Part shown: positions 1 to 7,799 of the stretch, piece by piece
How positions within the stretch are numbered: position 1 is the first letter of the stretch
Layout of the letters: each line of letters starts with the position of its first letter
Assembly (NCBI GenBank): GCA_900769545.1
Contig: CAAGGZ010000097.1
Coordinates: 1 to 49,655 of the forward strand
Direction of reading: 5' to 3'
Length of the DNA: 49,655 bases
Origin: Clostridia bacterium
GTDB lineage: Bacteria > Bacillota > Clostridia > Christensenellales > Borkfalkiaceae
Notes under the pieces: generated by a model
Told to the model about the DNA's origin: nothing
Database searches by the model: none
Seen by the model: the letters and a program-made list of their open reading frames with translations, nothing else
Made by a program: the position numbers and the translations under genes

Positions 1-145
1 AAAGCCCCCACTTTAGTGGGGGATATTTACTTCCAAGCGGCGGCGAATTAGTGCTTCCCGCGCGGGGTGCTGAACAGTTCAAAGAAAAGCGCGGCGCTAA
101 ACGCCCGACGGCGAGGGAAATAGCTTAAAAAATTGAATCTTGGTA
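1..145. other. left-edge stretch, no confident gene
   Basis: This stretch opens with a 7-bp hairpin (5-11 pairing with 16-22) that has no T-run after it, so it is not a clear terminator. It is more GC-rich up to about 120 than what follows. One forward frame is open from the edge to a TAA at about 126, so the tail of a gene from outside the window is possible, but I see no recognisable motif in it. Confidence 0.4.
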
Positions 146-174
146 TTGACAAACGGATTGAGCTGTGCTAAAAT
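146..174 (+). promoter_or_regulatory. SigA-type promoter for the first lipoprotein gene
   Basis: A perfect TTGACA (146-151) and TAAAAT (169-174) are separated by 17 bp. TGC directly before the -10 makes it an extended -10 promoter. It would start a leader of about 75 nt before the gene at 259. Confidence 0.8.
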
Positions 175-258
175 ATACTTGCAATATAGTATTTGAGAGA
201 AAATGATAAAATTTTTTAGCGTAAAAGCATTAATATATAACGGAACAGGAGGACAATG

Positions 259-762
259 ATGAAAAAAATATTTATAGGGTTGTTGATATTTGTACAGTTG
301 TTTTTCTGTGCGAGTTGCTTTGAATCAAGTAGGTATTGGTATTTTGACTTTAAAGACTTGCGGATAAAATATTTGGAAATTGGATATTTAGAAGAATATT
401 ATCCAGAATATGGACTATATGGTGGTTATGAGGTTTTTTTGATTATAGAGGAAACCGTCGAGAAAGAAATTTTAATAAAGGAACTAAGTTCTGTAAAATT
501 GAAAAATACGCATATAGTAGCTAAAACGCCTGTTGGAAATTGCGTAAAAATAGTGTTAGAGGACGATTCTTATTACATAATGTCTATAAGTGGGACAGCT
601 GAATATACAGCGAGCGGAGAGCAAAAGCAGCCAAAGGCGCCAGGCAGGGCTGACCGTTTGCATTTTTTATCTATTTTATCGCAATACGTGGAATTAAAAG
701 ATGATGGGACTTGGAATCAAAACGAATTAGATTCTTATTGTTTTTCTTTGAAAGAGAACTAA
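259..762 (+). CDS. small putative lipoprotein, unknown function
   Basis: Protein of 167 residues that I do not recognise. The N-terminus is basic (MKKIF), followed by a hydrophobic segment and a Cys at about residue 20 in the context FCASC. This is an imperfect lipobox, because position -3 is Cys rather than Leu, so lipidation is likely but not certain. An ATG also exists at 256, but AGGAGG at 247-252 leaves only 3 nt to that one and 6 nt to 259, so I chose 259. The mature part is rich in Tyr, Glu and Lys and has no visible catalytic motif. The next two genes in the same direction also encode small lipoproteins; the 152-nt gap suggests separate transcription from them. Confidence 0.7.
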   Translation: MKKIFIGLLIFVQLFFCASCFESSRYWYFDFKDLRIKYLEIGYLEEYYPEYGLYGGYEVFLIIEETVEKEILIKELSSVKLKNTHIVAKTPVGNCVKIVLEDDSYYIMSISGTAEYTASGEQKQPKAPGRADRLHFLSILSQYVELKDDGTWNQNELDSYCFSLKEN

Positions 763-914
763 AAAATGTAACGTTTGAGTTAAGTTAATCTAAAAGTAAA
801 AAAGCAAGGAAAAGATATATAAGTCATAGTTATATCAAAAAATTCCAAAATTTACTGAGTAAAATCTCCGTTTTATCCGTTATATAGTAAAGGAATAAAA
901 ATAGGAGGAAAACT

Positions 915-1436
915 ATGCGAAAAATTATTAGTATTCTTATTGCTTCATTTTGTTTTTTGACTCTGTGCACGGCTTGCGGCATAAGTGCCGATAAAACAGG
1001 CTCGGTACAATCGGTTGATGAGGAATCGTTTATATGTATTTTACCTGACCCGTTGGTAATTGAAGTAGTGAATAATAAACTCATTTTTTCAACGATTGCT
1101 TCAAATCCCGAGACATGGTATACAACAAAACGTGTCGAAAACCGTATGCAACTGCGAAAAAAAGACCGAATAAAAAACGATGAAAATAATCTCTTGCATA
1201 CCTTTTTTACGGTTTTGGACGGTAAAACAGTGGTTGCAGACTACACAAATACGTTTTTAACGGATTTTGTATATTTCACCACAGATTACGATGAAACCAT
1301 ATTTTATTGTTTTGCATTTAATCCCGAGCATGGAGTCTTTACTATAACAGACAACAATGAACTCCTCGGAACCGCAATTCTTTCGGAGTCGGAAACGGCT
1401 ACGATAGTAAATGCTGTAAACGCAGCAAAACAATAG
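915..1436 (+). CDS. small lipoprotein, unknown function
   Basis: Protein of 173 residues with a type II signal peptide: MRKII, a hydrophobic core, then the lipobox LCTAC with lipidated Cys at residue 21. AGGAGG just upstream fixes the start. The mature protein carries no motif I recognise; its C-terminal half is beta-rich, with alternating hydrophobic and Thr/Tyr residues. Only 12 nt separate it from the next lipoprotein gene, whose ribosome site overlaps this stop region, so the two are very probably cotranscribed and translated as a pair on the outer face of the membrane. Confidence 0.8.
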   Translation: MRKIISILIASFCFLTLCTACGISADKTGSVQSVDEESFICILPDPLVIEVVNNKLIFSTIASNPETWYTTKRVENRMQLRKKDRIKNDENNLLHTFFTVLDGKTVVADYTNTFLTDFVYFTTDYDETIFYCFAFNPEHGVFTITDNNELLGTAILSESETATIVNAVNAAKQ

Positions 1437-1448
1437 GAGGAAAATATT

Positions 1449-2561
1449 ATGAAAAAGAGAAGATTTTTAACGGTATTATTGGCAGGAGTTCTGCTTTTTA
1501 GCGGCTTGTTTGCGGCTTCTTGCGGAAGCTCGGGGGATAAAAAGTTGGATAGTAGCTCCGAACAAGTTCTCGTTCCGCCGTCGCTTTATGCGGAAACGTT
1601 TTTCCCTACCGAAGGGAGCGATTTAAACGTCGAGCAGTTTAAAACGGACTTTACAAACAGTAAATACTATTACGATATGGCGGTAGAGGGGCATTACGTA
1701 AGTTTTAAGAATTATATGCCCGAGAATTACGCAGAGAAATATAATATCGGCGCATTTGAGGTAATAAATTATCAAGGCAAAGCCAATTATTACCTTTGGC
1801 ATGAGGGCGAAATCCATTGCGTTGACCATATTGGAGCAAACCCCCAAGCGAGCTTTCGCGGCTTCGTACAGTTTTTTATCAGCGACTGGAATTATGACGG
1901 AGCTTTTGAACTGATAGTGTCCTACCATTTAGACAACGTGGTAAAGATAACGTATTTGACGGCATACGACAGCGCGACAAAGAAGGCCGTGGAAACATCG
2001 AGCGTGTATGAAAAGTACGCATTTTTCAAATATGCAGTGGATAGATGGGCAATTTACACGTCAGAGGACAACAATATAGAAAACGCAACGGAAAAATATA
2101 GCGGCATAAGCCCCAATGCTTGTCGTTATATATTTGAGCAAAAGAACTACCATATAGAAACCAAAAACTACAAAGTAGATATTACCATTGACGAAGATAC
2201 GATAAATTTTCCTATATATTTTAAAGGTTTGCAGATAAAATTTGTGGTAAAAACTTCGATGACGTGGCTTGGCGAAACATTTGCTTACACAAATGGCAAT
2301 ACATATTTAGATGGCGCTTATACTCAATTTTTAAGTGAAACGGACGAAATAGAGAGTGACGATATAATAGCAGGAGACGCAATCACGGATTTCGTAATTG
2401 TAAAAGGGAGCGTAATTGAGTGCGAGTATGTTTATAGAGATGCTATTAGCGATTACCGAGAAAACAGAAATGCGGTAGGCGTGTACGCAATGAAAGTGGA
2501 GTATCGATTTGACGACGAAAAGATTGAAATAGAGGACGTTTTAGAAATCACGAACGGCTAA
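1449..2561 (+). CDS. lipoprotein, unknown function
   Basis: Protein of 370 residues with a clear type II signal peptide (MKKRRF, hydrophobic core, lipobox FAASC, Cys at about residue 25) followed by a short Ser/Gly/Asp linker. The mature part is aromatic-rich and acidic. A segment around residues 138-160 contains FFISDWNYDGAFELIVSY, which resembles the D-x-D-G-x-x-E-L motif seen in FG-GAP/VCBS-like or calcium-binding repeats of secreted proteins; this is only a resemblance. A GGAGG lies 8 nt before the ATG. The gene ends 53 nt before a strong two-way terminator. It is the second gene of a two-gene lipoprotein operon. Confidence 0.8.
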   Translation: MKKRRFLTVLLAGVLLFSGLFAASCGSSGDKKLDSSSEQVLVPPSLYAETFFPTEGSDLNVEQFKTDFTNSKYYYDMAVEGHYVSFKNYMPENYAEKYNIGAFEVINYQGKANYYLWHEGEIHCVDHIGANPQASFRGFVQFFISDWNYDGAFELIVSYHLDNVVKITYLTAYDSATKKAVETSSVYEKYAFFKYAVDRWAIYTSEDNNIENATEKYSGISPNACRYIFEQKNYHIETKNYKVDITIDEDTINFPIYFKGLQIKFVVKTSMTWLGETFAYTNGNTYLDGAYTQFLSETDEIESDDIIAGDAITDFVIVKGSVIECEYVYRDAISDYRENRNAVGVYAMKVEYRFDDEKIEIEDVLEITNG

Positions 2562-2614
2562 AATAAATGCAAAGTGCGAAATGCAAAATGAAAAATTGTG
2601 GAAAAATAAAAACT

Positions 2615-2643
2615 GCCGCGGCGAGAAATCTTCTCGCCGCGGC
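2615..2643. terminator. bidirectional terminator, first copy of a repeated 13-bp hairpin
   Basis: A perfect 13-bp stem, GCCGCGGCGAGAA (2615-2627), a 3-nt loop and its complement (2631-2643), is followed by TTTAT and preceded by an A-rich run. It sits between convergent genes. The identical stem occurs again at 5660-5688, and both copies are preceded by AAATGCAAAATGA. Confidence 0.85.
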
Positions 2644-2675
2644 TTTATCATAGTAAGCAAAATAATAAGTAAAAA

Positions 2676-3395
2676 TCAAAGTTTAATCGAGTTATGATAT
2701 CCGTTCATAATGCCTTCACGGTATAAGTGCGAATCGTTGGAAAGCTGTAACAGCTTCGGAACGGTAAAGCTCCCTTTTGTTTCGGAGAAAAACAACACCG
2801 AAACACCGCTAGTCGTAATATCAAACCGAGTTGAAAACGTGGGGTAGGGTATATCCAAAACGGTACTCAAAAACGCCAACCCAAACCCTTGATGCGCAAA
2901 CAATGCCACTCGTTTTTCGTTGGCGTTTTCTGCGATATATCCGTTTCTTTCTCTGTCGTGCTTATAGCCAAGCGTATCCAGCCAAGCGTCTACTTCTTTA
3001 TTTAGGCGTTTTACGCCTGCTTCAAAGTTCAATCCCTCAAACGCAGGATATTTATACCACTCTTTCCCAAGGGCAAGCACTTCGTCGCTGTTGAACAGTT
3101 CAATATATTTCGGATTGTGGAACGCCCATCTTTTAGAACCGTTCGGATAAGGCGCGCAAAAATCATTCCACGCGTAGCCTTCGTTTGCCCAGTCAACCAA
3201 GGTCATTTCCTTGCCGAGGAGTTCGCAAGTCGGTTGCGCCGTTAATTTTGCGCGATTGGAAGTGGAACAATATATCTCGTCCAAACCGTATACGGTAAAG
3301 CGTTTTGCGAGCGCTTTTGCCTGCTCGTGTCCAAGCGGAGTTAAGCTATCGGGCTCATAAATTGGGTCGCCGTGGCGAATTAAGTATAAAATCAT
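2676..3395 (-). CDS. histidine phosphatase family protein (phosphoglycerate mutase-like)
   Basis: Protein of 239 residues beginning MILYLIRHGD; the R7-H8-G9 signature is the phosphohistidine site of the histidine phosphatase superfamily. A conserved second part, TPLGHEQAKALAKRF, follows around residues 19-33, and a later His in LFAHQGFG (about residue 165) is the expected second catalytic His. The substrate cannot be told from sequence; members act on small phospho-metabolites, often broadly. The start is supported by GGAGAACGG just upstream and by a consensus promoter. It is transcribed alone, facing the lipoprotein operon, and ends at the shared terminator. Confidence 0.88.
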   Translation of the reverse strand: MILYLIRHGDPIYEPDSLTPLGHEQAKALAKRFTVYGLDEIYCSTSNRAKLTAQPTCELLGKEMTLVDWANEGYAWNDFCAPYPNGSKRWAFHNPKYIELFNSDEVLALGKEWYKYPAFEGLNFEAGVKRLNKEVDAWLDTLGYKHDRERNGYIAENANEKRVALFAHQGFGLAFLSTVLDIPYPTFSTRFDITTSGVSVLFFSETKGSFTVPKLLQLSNDSHLYREGIMNGYHNSIKL

Positions 3396-3421
3396 AACCG
3401 TTCTCCTATGTGTTTGTTAGT

Positions 3422-3450
3422 ATTTTACCAAATTCAATGTAAATTGTCAA
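3422..3450 (-). promoter_or_regulatory. promoter for the histidine phosphatase gene
   Basis: On the minus strand TTGACA (3450-3445) and TAAAAT (3427-3422) are spaced by 17 bp, giving a leader of about 20-25 nt. Confidence 0.8.
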
Positions 3451-3537
3451 GGGGCAAAAGCAACTCTCTTACTCTTTTTGCATATACTGAATAACGGGAG
3501 TTTTTCCGTACCACTGAAATACAAAAGGGGAAAGTAT

Positions 3538-4314
3538 ATGAGCTATACAATGATGACGGTGTTTGGTATCACGTTCACCTTTTTAATGGCGACGCTGGGC
3601 GCGTCTGTCGTTTTTTTCTTTAAAAAACAAATTCCACAGGCGTTGAACGCCATATTCCTCGGTTTTTCCTCAGGAGTAATGTTGGCGGCGTCCATTTGGT
3701 CGCTCCTTTTGCCTGCGTTGGAAAGCGCAAACGAGGGCGGCTTTGCGGCGTATTCGTTTTTACCTGCCGCAGTAGGGCTATTGCTTGGCGGACTTTTTTT
3801 ATGGTTGCTGGATAAGTTAGCAAAACAGATAAAAGGTCATAAATTGCCAACGTCAGGCAGTCTTTCCAAAGCCGCGAAATTGTTTATCGCAATGACGGTA
3901 CACAATATTCCCGAAGGTTTGGCGGTTGGTTTTGCGTTTGGCAGTATACAGAGCGGAGGTTCCGTTTCGGCTGCGTTAGGGCTCGCAATCGGTATGGGTA
4001 TACAAAATATTCCCGAGGGAGCGGCGGTCGCTCTGCCTTTGCGTGAGAGCAAAAGAGGCCGTGGAAAATGTTTTATATTTTCCTTGCTCAGTAGTGTTGT
4101 CGAACCGCTTTCTGCTATTGCAGGGTATTTTCTTGCGGCAACTTTACAATTTGCGCAACCGTGGCTGTTGGCGTTCGCAGCAGGGACTATGTTGTACGTT
4201 GTCTGTGAAGAGCTCCTTCCCGACATTGGAGAAAGCGAACATCGACAAAAAGCGGCGTGGAGTACGCTTATAGGATTTGTCTTGATGATGATTTTGGACG
4301 TAACGCTGGGATAA
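3538..4314 (+). CDS. ZIP family divalent metal transporter
   Basis: Protein of 258 residues from the ATG at 3538, which has AGGGGAAAG in front of it; an upstream in-frame ATG at 3478 would add 20 polar residues and lacks a ribosome site. About eight membrane segments are visible. The two metal-site helices carry the ZIP signatures HNIPEG (H122-G127) and QNIPEG (Q156-G161), typical of the GufA/ZupT branch that moves Zn2+, and often Fe2+ or Mn2+, into the cytoplasm. The second motif has Gln where many members have His, a known variation. It is probably monocistronic: the next gene has its own promoter 16 nt after the stop. Confidence 0.92.
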   Translation: MSYTMMTVFGITFTFLMATLGASVVFFFKKQIPQALNAIFLGFSSGVMLAASIWSLLLPALESANEGGFAAYSFLPAAVGLLLGGLFLWLLDKLAKQIKGHKLPTSGSLSKAAKLFIAMTVHNIPEGLAVGFAFGSIQSGGSVSAALGLAIGMGIQNIPEGAAVALPLRESKRGRGKCFIFSLLSSVVEPLSAIAGYFLAATLQFAQPWLLAFAAGTMLYVVCEELLPDIGESEHRQKAAWSTLIGFVLMMILDVTLG

Positions 4315-4329
4315 AATCTCAAAAGGCTA

Positions 4330-4358
4330 TTGACAAAGCAAAATAAGTGTGATATAAT
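4330..4358 (+). promoter_or_regulatory. perfect consensus SigA promoter
   Basis: TTGACA (4330-4335), 17-bp spacer and TATAAT (4353-4358) match consensus at all 12 positions. An in-frame ATG at 4357 lies inside the promoter and cannot be the translation start of the following gene, which supports the start at 4393. Confidence 0.9.
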
Positions 4359-4392
4359 GAGAAAGACGAATAAAAAAGAGGAGTATCTCAAA

Positions 4393-5622
4393 ATGAAAAA
4401 ATTATGTCTCTTTCTTGCAAGTTTGTTGTGCGTAGTTGGCTTTGCCGGTTGTCAGCTTTTTAATTCCAATAGTTCTTCAAGTATAGATTCCGAGTCGAAT
4501 GCAGAAAGTTCCGTGCCTGTTGAAGACTCTTCCAGTGATTCTTCCGTAGAAGAACCCGTATTGAATAACTATACGGTAACGTTCCGACAGTACAATCAGC
4601 CCAACGTGGTTATTACGGTTGTGGAAAACGAATCGCTTTCCGAAGAAGATATTCCCACGCCTGCAGAAAGAACGGGGTATACCGTTGTATGGGAAGACGT
4701 AGATTTGACGGAAATCAGTCAAAATATTGTTGTAAACGCAATCGAAACGGCAAACATTTATACCGTTACCTATGACGCAAACGGCGGTACGGTGGAAGAG
4801 CAAACGTTACCAGTTACCTATGACAGCGCGTATGTATTGGCAACGCCTGTTTACGAAGACCATATTTTCCTTGGTTGGACGTATAATGGCAACGTGGTAT
4901 CTTCGGCTGTTTGGAATATTGCAGACGACGTAACGTTGGTTGCAAGCTGGCAGGAAGTTATCCCCAATACCTACACGGTTAGCTTCGTGCAGGACGGTCA
5001 GCCTATCAAGACGGTGACGGTAGAAGAAGGAGAAGCTTGCCTTGAGAGCGACATTCCTACGCCTGCGGAAAAGACGGGTTATATCGTTACTTGGGAAGAA
5101 AAGGATTTGTCCAATATCACGGAAAATATCACTGTGAACGCAGTAGAAACGCCGAAGTCTTATACGGTTACTCTTGAAATCGGTGAAGGCAGCCTTACTT
5201 CGACGAGCTATACGGTATCCTATGACGAAGATTATATTTTGCCCATAGTTACCCCGAAAGCAGGTTATGAATTTATTGGTTGGCAGAAAGACGGCGCTGA
5301 CTTCGCAAACCGCGGTAAGTGGAGCGTAGACGAAGAAAATATCACGCTTGTAGCGGTATACAAAGCAAAGACGTATACGATTACGTTGGACGTAAACGGC
5401 GGCAACGCATTGTCGCAGACGACCATTCAGGTAACCTATGGCGAAGCGTATACGTTGCCTACGCCTACCCGTGACAACAACTCCGACGCAAGCTACAGCT
5501 TCAACGGTTGGGAATTGAACGGAGCTCCTTTCGCTACGCAAGGTACCTGGACGTTGACGGAAGACAACCTCACGTTGGTTGCAGATTGGAAAACAACGGA
5601 CGGCTGGACGAGCAACTATTAA
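4393..5622 (+). CDS. InlB B-repeat (Listeria-Bacteroides repeat) surface lipoprotein
   Basis: Protein of 409 residues from ATG 4393, preceded by AAGAGGAG. A type II signal peptide ends in the lipobox FAGC (Cys20), followed by a Ser/Glu-rich stalk to about residue 60. The rest is five repeats of about 65-70 residues. Modules 2, 4 and 5 are classical InlB B-repeats (YTVTYDANGG, then a GW pair, then TLVASW). Modules 1 and 3 are a variant with DIPTPAE and GYxVxWE, so two module types alternate. Such beta-grasp-like repeats act as spacers or adhesion modules on the cell surface; no enzymatic domain is present. The strong promoter argues for high expression. Confidence 0.9.
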   Translation: MKKLCLFLASLLCVVGFAGCQLFNSNSSSSIDSESNAESSVPVEDSSSDSSVEEPVLNNYTVTFRQYNQPNVVITVVENESLSEEDIPTPAERTGYTVVWEDVDLTEISQNIVVNAIETANIYTVTYDANGGTVEEQTLPVTYDSAYVLATPVYEDHIFLGWTYNGNVVSSAVWNIADDVTLVASWQEVIPNTYTVSFVQDGQPIKTVTVEEGEACLESDIPTPAEKTGYIVTWEEKDLSNITENITVNAVETPKSYTVTLEIGEGSLTSTSYTVSYDEDYILPIVTPKAGYEFIGWQKDGADFANRGKWSVDEENITLVAVYKAKTYTITLDVNGGNALSQTTIQVTYGEAYTLPTPTRDNNSDASYSFNGWELNGAPFATQGTWTLTEDNLTLVADWKTTDGWTSNY

Positions 5623-5659
5623 GAAATGCAAAATGAATAAATAATGAATAATCAAAATT

Positions 5660-5688
5660 GCCGCGGCGAGAAAAATTCTCGCCGCGGC
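5660..5688. terminator. bidirectional terminator, second copy of the repeated hairpin
   Basis: The same 13-bp stem as at 2615-2643, with loop AAA, is followed by TTTTCT and preceded by AAATGCAAAATGA. It lies between the convergent InlB-repeat gene and the XRE regulator gene. Confidence 0.85.
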
Positions 5689-5699
5689 TTTTCTAATGC

Positions 5700-6047
5700 T
5701 TATGTTTTATGCTTTTCTTTTAAAAAATTAGTGTACTCGGTAATCGTTTTTCTATCGGTAAAAGATAATTGTCGCAAATCTTTTATTAAAGCTTTTTCTT
5801 CCAAAGAAAAAGCGTCATTATACGTAAAGTTTTGAGAAACAGTTATATTTCCAAGGTCGTCTGACCGTCCAATTAAATAATCAACGCTACATTGAAAATA
5901 ATCTGCCATCATGATTAGTAGTTGCAAAGACGGTTGATTGATTTCATTTTCATAATTAGCGTATACTTGACGACTGATTTTAAAAATCTCTGCCATTTGG
6001 GCTTGAGTCATTCCTATTTCTTCCCGTAAACTGCGCAACCTTAACAT
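5700..6047 (-). CDS. XRE-family transcriptional regulator
   Basis: Protein of 115 residues. Residues 3-60 form a Cro/C1-type helix-turn-helix: LRSLREEIGMTQAQMAEIF, then SRQVYANYENEINQPSL with the recognition helix, then LIMMADYFQCSVDYLIGR, the typical tail of this fold. The remaining 50 residues are charged and probably mediate dimerisation. AGGAGG precedes the start. It is transcribed away from the BspA-like lipoprotein gene, and three near-identical palindromes fill the 129-bp gap between them, so I infer that it represses itself and that lipoprotein. The signal it senses is unknown. Confidence 0.92.
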   Translation of the reverse strand: MLRLRSLREEIGMTQAQMAEIFKISRQVYANYENEINQPSLQLLIMMADYFQCSVDYLIGRSDDLGNITVSQNFTYNDAFSLEEKALIKDLRQLSFTDRKTITEYTNFLKEKHKT

Positions 6048-6073
6048 GACTATTTCCTCCTATATACATTTTA

Positions 6074-6146
6074 GCAAGAATTTCTTGCAAAATACTTGAC
6101 TTGCAAGAAATTCTTTTGTATAATAATAAATGCAAGGATTTCTTGC
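6074..6146. promoter_or_regulatory. three phased palindromic operators for the XRE regulator
   Basis: There are three copies of a 15-bp palindrome. GCAAGAATTTCTTGC (6074-6088) is perfect. GCAAGAAATTCTTTT (6103-6117) has one decayed arm. GCAAGGATTTCTTGC (6132-6146) has one change. Their centres (6081, 6110, 6139) are exactly 29 bp apart. The middle copy fills the spacer of the rightward promoter, the third lies at its start of transcription, and the first abuts a TGCTAAAAT leftward -10. A decayed core (AGAATTTCT, 6156-6164) touches the ribosome site of the lipoprotein gene. Confidence 0.85.
6096..6124 (+). promoter_or_regulatory. promoter of the BspA-like lipoprotein gene
   Basis: TTGACT (6096-6101), 17-bp spacer and TATAAT (6119-6124). 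The spacer is occupied almost wholly by the middle XRE operator, so bound regulator would exclude RNA polymerase. Confidence 0.88.
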
Positions 6147-6176
6147 GTTAATAAAAGAATTTCTGGAGGATAACTT

Positions 6177-7733
6177 ATGAAGTATTCAAAAAAATTCCTA
6201 ATCGCAGTATTAGCGACTGCAACACTTTGCGTGGGCTTTACTGCTTGCGGAGCTATGGGCGGCGGAACTTCTACGGAAAGTTCGGGGGAGGCTCATCCCC
6301 ATACATGGAATGAAAGGGTAACAAAAGAAGCGACTTGCGAAGAAAGTGGAGTTTTAACATATAGCTGTTATTGCGGTGAATCTTACACGATTGCTTTGGA
6401 AGCGATAGGTCATGAAATCATGCAACACCAAGCAAAAGCAGCCACTTGTGAGTCGGCAGGTTGGGAAGCATACGAAACGTGTGAACGGGGAAATTGTCAT
6501 TATACCTCGTATAAAGAAGTTCCTGCTCTTGGACATGATTTATCGTCGGTGGAAGAGATTGTAGCTACCTGCGAGGAAAGCGGTTGGACGGCGTACGCCT
6601 CTTGTAATCGTTGCGAGTATGAAACATTCCCTGAGGAGATTCCCGCATTTGGACATAATTACGATGGGAATGAGTGCTTAAATTGCGGCAATTTGATAGA
6701 CAGCGAAGGTTTAACTTATAAGTTATCTAGTGATGGTTCTTATTATATGGTTACTGGTATCGGTACATGTAAGGACAAGAATTTGGTGATTCCTGCTATT
6801 CACGAGGATTTACCAGTAAAACAAATAGGGAACGGCGTATATGTTTCCTTTAAAAACCAAAGTCAATTGACAAGCGTGAGGATTCCAAATTCTGTAACAA
6901 CTATTGAGGATGAGGCATTTTACGGTTGTTATAATTTAAGAACGGTTGTTTTAGGAGAATCAGTAAAAAGTTTGGGCAGTAGGGCATTTGCTGCTTGTTA
7001 TAAATTGGTGGAGATTATCAATAAATCGCCGAGCATTACGATTGATGGCAATAATCAATCTCATTATTTAGGATATCATGCGTTAGGAATATATAACAGT
7101 AGTAATAAATTTACAGAGACAAAGCTTTCTATCGAAAATGGTTATACTGTTTATAAGGAAGGGAAAAAGACAATCTTGATTAGTTATGACGGGGAAGAAA
7201 CGGATTTGGTAATTCCTTCCTATGTAACGGAAATTCATCAATATGCTTTTTATAAATCCAATACTATAACAAGCGTTGTAATTGGAAATTCAGTCACGAG
7301 TATTGGTGAAGGTGCATTTCTAGATTGCACCAGTTTAGCAAATATCGAAATTGGAAACGCTGTAACAAACATTGACCGTTCTGCGTTTGCGAATACCGAA
7401 TATTACAACAAAGCTTCTAACTGGGAAGAGGGTGTTCTCTATATAGGAAATTATGTAATAGCTGCTAATAATAATATTCCTACAGCTTATACCATTAAGG
7501 AAGGGACGGTTTGTATCGCAGATGGTGCATTTGCAGGCGGATACGAAGAAAGCATAGTAATCCCCGTATCTGTTGTGAATATTGGGTACGAAGCGTTCTA
7601 TTATGGGAGCTTGAAAACAATTACTTATAATGGTACAAAAGCGCAGTGGGATGCAATCGATAAAGAAAGTAGTTGGTCAGGAGGGGTTTATAAACGTACG
7701 TTAATTTGTACAGATGGCACGTATACATTATAA
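6177..7733 (+). CDS. BspA-like leucine-rich repeat surface lipoprotein
   Basis: Protein of 518 residues with lipobox FTAC (Cys24). Residues about 40-175 hold three to four copies of a Cys-rich module of about 40 residues, of form H-x(n)-ATCEESG-x(n)-C-x2-C-x(n)-GH, plausibly metal- or disulphide-stabilised. Residues about 225-500 are LRR_5/BspA-type repeats (VRIPNSVTTIEDEAFYGC; VVIGNSVTSIGEGAF; IVIPVSVVNIGYEAF), each about 23 residues. Treponema and Bacteroides BspA proteins with such repeats bind host proteins, so adhesion is the likely role. GGAGG precedes the start. It is controlled by the divergent XRE regulator, an unusual dedicated switch for a surface protein. Confidence 0.9.
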   Translation: MKYSKKFLIAVLATATLCVGFTACGAMGGGTSTESSGEAHPHTWNERVTKEATCEESGVLTYSCYCGESYTIALEAIGHEIMQHQAKAATCESAGWEAYETCERGNCHYTSYKEVPALGHDLSSVEEIVATCEESGWTAYASCNRCEYETFPEEIPAFGHNYDGNECLNCGNLIDSEGLTYKLSSDGSYYMVTGIGTCKDKNLVIPAIHEDLPVKQIGNGVYVSFKNQSQLTSVRIPNSVTTIEDEAFYGCYNLRTVVLGESVKSLGSRAFAACYKLVEIINKSPSITIDGNNQSHYLGYHALGIYNSSNKFTETKLSIENGYTVYKEGKKTILISYDGEETDLVIPSYVTEIHQYAFYKSNTITSVVIGNSVTSIGEGAFLDCTSLANIEIGNAVTNIDRSAFANTEYYNKASNWEEGVLYIGNYVIAANNNIPTAYTIKEGTVCIADGAFAGGYEESIVIPVSVVNIGYEAFYYGSLKTITYNGTKAQWDAIDKESSWSGGVYKRTLICTDGTYTL

Positions 7734-7751
7734 TTTATTCAAGCAAAACAT

Positions 7752-7780
7752 AAGCCCTGCGGTTATATGCCGCAGGGCTT
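7752..7780. terminator. bidirectional terminator
   Basis: An 11-bp stem, AAGCCCTGCGG (7752-7762) with CCGCAGGGCTT (7770-7780), has a 7-nt loop and is followed by CTTCTTCT. It separates the convergent lipoprotein gene and leuS. Confidence 0.85.
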
Positions 7781-7799
7781 CTTCTTCTATTAAATTCCA

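Noticed and set aside
1..126. open frame entering from the left edge
   Set aside because: Only about 41 codons, no motif, and it begins in a hairpin-rich stretch; too little to call a gene end.
3478..3537. longer N-terminus for the ZIP transporter
   Set aside because: The upstream ATG has no ribosome site and adds polar residues before the first membrane helix; ATG 3538 has AGGGGAAAG ahead of it.
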